52,969 nucleotides of DNA from Trichomonas tenax (taxonomy: Eukaryota; Parabasalia; Trichomonadida; Trichomonadidae). Each line of letters starts with the position of its first letter. Positions within the stretch are counted from its first letter, which is position 1. Location: contig JALKBU010000269.1 in NCBI GenBank assembly GCA_023091735.1, forward strand, positions 1 through 52,969, read 5' to 3'. The notes beneath the pieces were generated by a model. That model did no database searches. It saw only the letters and a program-made list of their open reading frames with translations, and was not told the DNA's origin. This document shows positions 49,746 through 52,969 of this stretch, in pieces. Made by a program: the position numbers and the translations under genes.

Positions 49746-50900
49746 GTTAAAAAGAATAAAATAAAAGTAAATTTATAAATTAAAAATTAATTGTATATAA
49801 TATAGCGGAGCTGCGCTTAAAGAATCTTGCTTTTTTGTTGCCTTCAAAAAGTGGTGTTTTACAGGAGAAAAAGAAGCATAATACTATATCTCGAAATATT
49901 GTAGGTTATAAATGGATAAGAAACTACTCAAAAGAAGTCAACATGAAGCAAAGTAGACTACGAATGAAATTTAGCTTTCAAGATGGAAATATAGAGATCG
50001 AATTCCGAAACTAAGTTAAAAGCGGCATTTGTCAAATATAACCATGCAGAAGACAGTGTGCTTGGTTACATCGGACATGTAGATATGGCATGTTACGGAA
50101 ACTATTCGGTGATGTAATTTTTTTGAATCTTACAATGTGCAAATGGCTCGACAGAATGATGCATAGGTAAAGGAAGTAGAAATTAAATTATTCTAAGGAG
50201 ATATATTGAAAATATATAAATATTTTGTTTTTTGGACAAATGAGGTCAATACGAGGTCCTCCCAAGACCAGGCCTCTGAGACTGAGAGGTAAAGTGAGGC
50301 TTCGAGGCAACTTTTTGTTACAGAAAGTTAAATCTGTGAAATTTTGAAGTGTTTTAACATGAGCCTTTCACGTTTCAGCACAGAAGCCTCAAAAATGCAT
50401 ATTGAGGAGCCTCTGTTGGTGGACTTTGGCGAGCTTTGATAACCCAACCAAGATGCGAAGCAAAGGTTGTCACTTTTTAGAACATAGTTATAAAATATGA
50501 TTGCTTATCCAATTCTTTATATATTGTTGTTCGATTGGATTCGTTATGAGTGTTCAAAATATTTTCTCATAGAATATTTTTTTAAAGTGCTTATGGATTG
50601 ACTGCACTCAGACGGTTTTGCGGAACTGAAAATTGAATACATAACCGTTTTGTATTTAGTCAATTTATATGCACGTAAAAAAATATTCAATGAAAAAATA
50701 TTATGAGCACGCATAATGAATCAATTTAAGCCATATATGTCCATCGTAGTTTGAATATCATCATATCAAAAAAATAAAATCTGACACTAATACAAACAAA
50801 GAATAAATTAGAACGATTAAAATGTAAACTCAGAAACCGTTATTTTAAAAATGTTGCAAATTATGATTGCATTCTATTCAAAATCAATTATAGAAGTTAT
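49746..50900. other. Gene-free stretch with small inverted repeats
   Basis: No convincing frame. Between 50240 and 50440 several GAGG/CCTC blocks form short inverted repeats: CAGGCCTCTGAG with nearby AGAGG at 50270-50291, and GCCTCAA/TTGAGG around 50387-50409. They might be footprints of an element. Confidence 0.35.
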
Positions 50901-51134
50901 CTACTGATTTCGATTCGTAAAACCTCTTCTTTTTGAATCAAAAAGCAGTTTTTTCTTTCTTTCATTTGCATTTGTCGATGTCAGAGGTGTATATTCTTTT
51001 ACAAAAGTGAGAGTTTTGCTTTTTTTTTCCAGTGTGTCAAAATATGGCTTAAAATAACGAACGGTATAATACAGCATGTTTAATAACAAAAAAAGTTTGA
51101 ATATGAAATCCAAGAATACGACAAAATCAAGCAT
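50901..51134 (-). CDS. Small membrane protein, overlaps the E2F-like stop codon
   Basis: 77 aa from ATG 51134. Residues ~3-26 form a hydrophobic helix (FVVFLDFIFKLFLLLNMLYY), followed by a basic, polar tail (RYFKPYFDTLEKKSKTL to RRGFTNRNQ), so a signal-anchored protein with its C-terminus in the cytosol is likely. The start overlaps the upstream gene: in ATGCTTGA the ATG opens this frame and the TGA closes the E2F-like gene. A perfect initiator TCATATT lies at 51164-51170, 29 nt upstream, inside the E2F-like coding region, which argues for its own transcript. No homologue recognised, so it may still be a chance frame. Confidence 0.45.
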   Translation of the reverse strand: MLDFVVFLDFIFKLFLLLNMLYYTVRYFKPYFDTLEKKSKTLTFVKEYTPLTSTNANERKKKLLFDSKRRGFTNRNQ

Positions 51135-51858
51135 ATTGCGGGATAAGTGTAGAAATTGGCTGGAATATGACCTTCGGCGAATCGCGGCGATTCAAGAGGT
51201 CCGCAACTGAGAAGAATTCAATCTTTGGTCTCAGCATGTAATGCTTGGAAAGGATTAATTCACCAGGGAGTGGTGTCTTCTCTATGATTCCTGCGCTTTC
51301 GAGGATATGTGAAATCTGGTATAGCTTGCACAAAGTTGTTTTGAAGCGATTATTCGTACGTGAAAGGAACATCGAGATTTGTCTAATATCAAAGCAAGGA
51401 ACTTTAAGAGATAATATGCACTTGATGAAAGACAATGTCAGTTGTGTGATTGAAATACAATCATCGGAAATAATCGTATTTTCGGGGATTTGGTTTTCGC
51501 ATATGTTGTACTGCTTCCTCAGGGCCTCGAACTTGTTAACAACGTTCTTCAAACCGCACCATTCTATCGTTTCCAAGTTAAGTTTGACACAGATGCCAAC
51601 AATGTCGAAAACGTTAATAACATCGTATAAACGGCGCTTCTGAAAGTGGAAGGTTTCACAGATGTAATTCAATGAGATGCGAATTCCGATATTGTGTTCT
51701 CCAAACTTAATTAAGTTCAAAATCGACTGCCTAAAGCTCTCTGGTTTGCACGGCTTCTGCGGAAACGTGGGGATGTTAAGGAGGGCTTTGAGATTTGGCG
51801 TGATCATATCATTCTGAGCAATCATTATTTTAAAATAAAAAAGTTTGAGGGTGCTCAT
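51127..51858 (-). CDS. E2F7/8-like winged-helix transcription factor
   Basis: 243 aa if the ATG at 51858 is used; a second in-frame ATG at 51825 is possible. A GTG further upstream is ignored. Residues ~40-105 form an E2F/DP winged helix with the recognition helix signature RRLYDVINVFDIVGI (75-89), the DNA contact motif of E2F proteins. Residues ~138-210 look like a second winged helix (TLCKLYQISHILESAGIIEK, 174-193), giving the two-domain layout of E2F7/8 and plant DEL proteins, which bind DNA without a DP partner. In the second copy the RRxYD residues are replaced (TLCKLYQ), so it may not contact DNA. No transactivation or dimerisation domain is seen. Probably a cell-cycle regulator in the nucleus. 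Confidence 0.8.
   Translation of the reverse strand: MSTLKLFYFKIMIAQNDMITPNLKALLNIPTFPQKPCKPESFRQSILNLIKFGEHNIGIRISLNYICETFHFQKRRLYDVINVFDIVGICVKLNLETIEWCGLKNVVNKFEALRKQYNICENQIPENTIISDDCISITQLTLSFIKCILSLKVPCFDIRQISMFLSRTNNRFKTTLCKLYQISHILESAGIIEKTPLPGELILSKHYMLRPKIEFFSVADLLNRRDSPKVIFQPISTLIPQYA
51164..51170 (-). promoter_or_regulatory. Initiator candidate for the small membrane protein
   Basis: Minus-strand TCATATT fits TCAYWTT at all positions, 29 nt before ATG 51134, within the last codons of the E2F-like gene. A chance match cannot be excluded in AT-rich DNA. Confidence 0.35.
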
Positions 51859-51882
51859 AGAAAAGAAAAATCTTGATAACAC

Positions 51883-52675
51883 TCATAGAATAAAAGATGC
51901 TTCTCACAAAACTTTGAATGATAAATAATCGTATATTAAAATTATTTAAGGTCCAAATAGGCTATAAATTAAGATTTTAACGAAAATTTCTTTGGATAAA
52001 TTTCGTTGGAATGTCTTAGATTTTGACCAACCATGAATTTAATTGATAAATCTGGATATATGGGGTACAATGGAGATATTACCCAAGAGTTTTCAAAAAT
52101 TGATAATAATAACATCGTTTTTAGAGTTTTCAATTTTTGTTTTTTTGTATGGATAGTTTACGCGAATTTGGCGCATGAGCTAAAAACCTTATTAGCGAAT
52201 TTTATCACTTTCCGACTAATTACACAGGGGTTATATTAATTATCGAGGGAAATATGGGATAATATGGGGAAAAATTGTTATAAAGGGTATTCTAAGAGTC
52301 TTGAGAAAAGGGGGAATTGAAAATAATAAGGGGATTTTTATTATAGGGGTTCGATAAAATAATGAGGGAGATTTTTATAATTTCCGGGTCAAACTGCATT
52401 ATAAAGGGTCCTTGGGTTGCTCCTTCCGCGATCCTTAAAAATGTTGAGTTCGCACACAGCCAAAAAGTGCCTAATTCGCACATCCATATGGAATGTGGGT
52501 ATGTAATTTTTGGAATCGCTTCAGTGCAATAATTAGGTACCCAATTTTAAAAATGCTTTGAATTTTTATCACAATTTTTTCTCTTTTTCCGGCTCAACAT
52601 ATCATAACGAATCTATTCTCACTTTTTGAAATAATGCTCTCATTTTTTTTGAGAAAAATAGATTTTGCTTTTGGC
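51883..52675. other. Intergenic with G-run patch
   Basis: No convincing frame. Between 52230 and 52380 about ten runs of three to five G on the plus strand recur every 10-20 nt, a pattern compatible with G-quadruplexes or a decayed tandem repeat. The short frame at 52033-52239 is Phe/Asn-rich and AT-driven and not convincing. Confidence 0.3.
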
Positions 52676-52890
52676 AGTATTTTTCCTTCTGCGGTGTAGT
52701 CCCGCGACCTTCATAACTTTTTATCTGATCAATATTTTTTCGATTTGAAAGTACTTTCATGTACACATTGATAGTTGTTTATCCAGTGGTGTAAGTGGCA
52801 CAGTCTATATATCTATCAAATCATTGTTTGCATTTCAAATCATCCAAAAATATACGATTTCCAGCATAAATGTATGCGCTACTATGCAGC
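52676..52890 (-). repeat. Right copy of inverted repeat that frames the window
   Basis: Reverse complement of 102-317, with about a dozen differences and a 4-nt length change. It contains the recognisable block GGTGTAGTCCCGCGACCTTC. It lies ~80 bp from the end of the window. Confidence 0.85.
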
Positions 52891-52969
52891 ATATGATATT
52901 TTTATGTGTATTATTGATTCAAATGCCTCTTATACGCTTAAAATTAAAAACGCAACTAATTCGTTAATT

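Noticed and set aside
51245..51643. 132-codon plus-strand frame
   Set aside because: Antisense shadow of the E2F-like coding region.
1..52969. CRISPR array, bacterial operon or prophage
   Set aside because: No regularly spaced direct repeats with spacers, no Shine-Dalgarno patterns, and the gene set is eukaryotic.
1..52969. Spliceosomal introns in the intact genes
   Set aside because: I looked for the GTAYGT ... ACTAACACACAG type of parabasalid intron at frame breaks and found none; the breaks are better explained by mutation.

Overview
The window looks like nuclear DNA of a parabasalid protist (Trichomonas / Tritrichomonas type). The sequence is strongly AT-rich, the intact genes read as single exons, and intergenic DNA is long. 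The gene families are those expanded in trichomonads: BspA-like leucine-rich-repeat surface proteins, glycine-rich (ALK-like) domain proteins, right-handed beta-helix surface proteins, Sel1-repeat proteins and a mariner transposon. Several starts are preceded within about 30 nt by a match to the trichomonad initiator TCAYWTT (for example 32396-32402, 12411-12417, 51164-51170). The species cannot be fixed from the sequence alone.

The genes that look functional are few and dispersed: a 1370-aa WD40/disordered protein (3876-7988), a type I membrane protein (11279-12403, minus), an MGMT-type DNA repair methyltransferase (13919-14380, minus), a USP7-like deubiquitinase (15328-18300), a PP1-like phosphatase (27404-28441), a Sel1-repeat protein (29889-31535), a C2-domain protein with Pro/Gln and Lys tails (32409-33158), a BspA-like surface protein with signal peptide and membrane anchor (47145-49235), an E2F7/8-like transcription factor (51127-51858, minus) and a small membrane protein overlapping its stop codon (50901-51134, minus). 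These are unrelated housekeeping or surface functions and show no operon-like logic.

Much of the rest is a gene graveyard. It holds broken surface-protein genes (beta-helix family at 1997, 9391, 22536, 36518, 41938, 43565 and 44520; BspA-like at 21577-27060 and 40960-41895; Gly-rich/Ig-like family at 444-1735, 14464-14645 and 18344-20790; an F5/8-type C fragment at 42841-43489), a broken pseudokinase, a metallo-beta-lactamase-fold fragment and several unrecognised coding remnants that lack ATG starts. The 3' end of the WD40 gene plus its convergent beta-helix neighbour exists twice (1741-3030 and 7724-10440). The second copy was later opened by a rearranged mariner element (8082-9020).

Repeats and structured DNA: the window is framed by a ~215-bp inverted repeat (102-317 versus 52676-52890). 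Two other dispersed repeat families recur inside it. There is a cluster of related palindromes at 20027-20485, long hairpins at 14829-14889 and 45422-45503, a 24-bp perfect palindrome upstream of the intact BspA gene, a tRNA-like Pol III unit with intact A and B boxes at 38254-38330, and a GC-rich island at 49650-49745.
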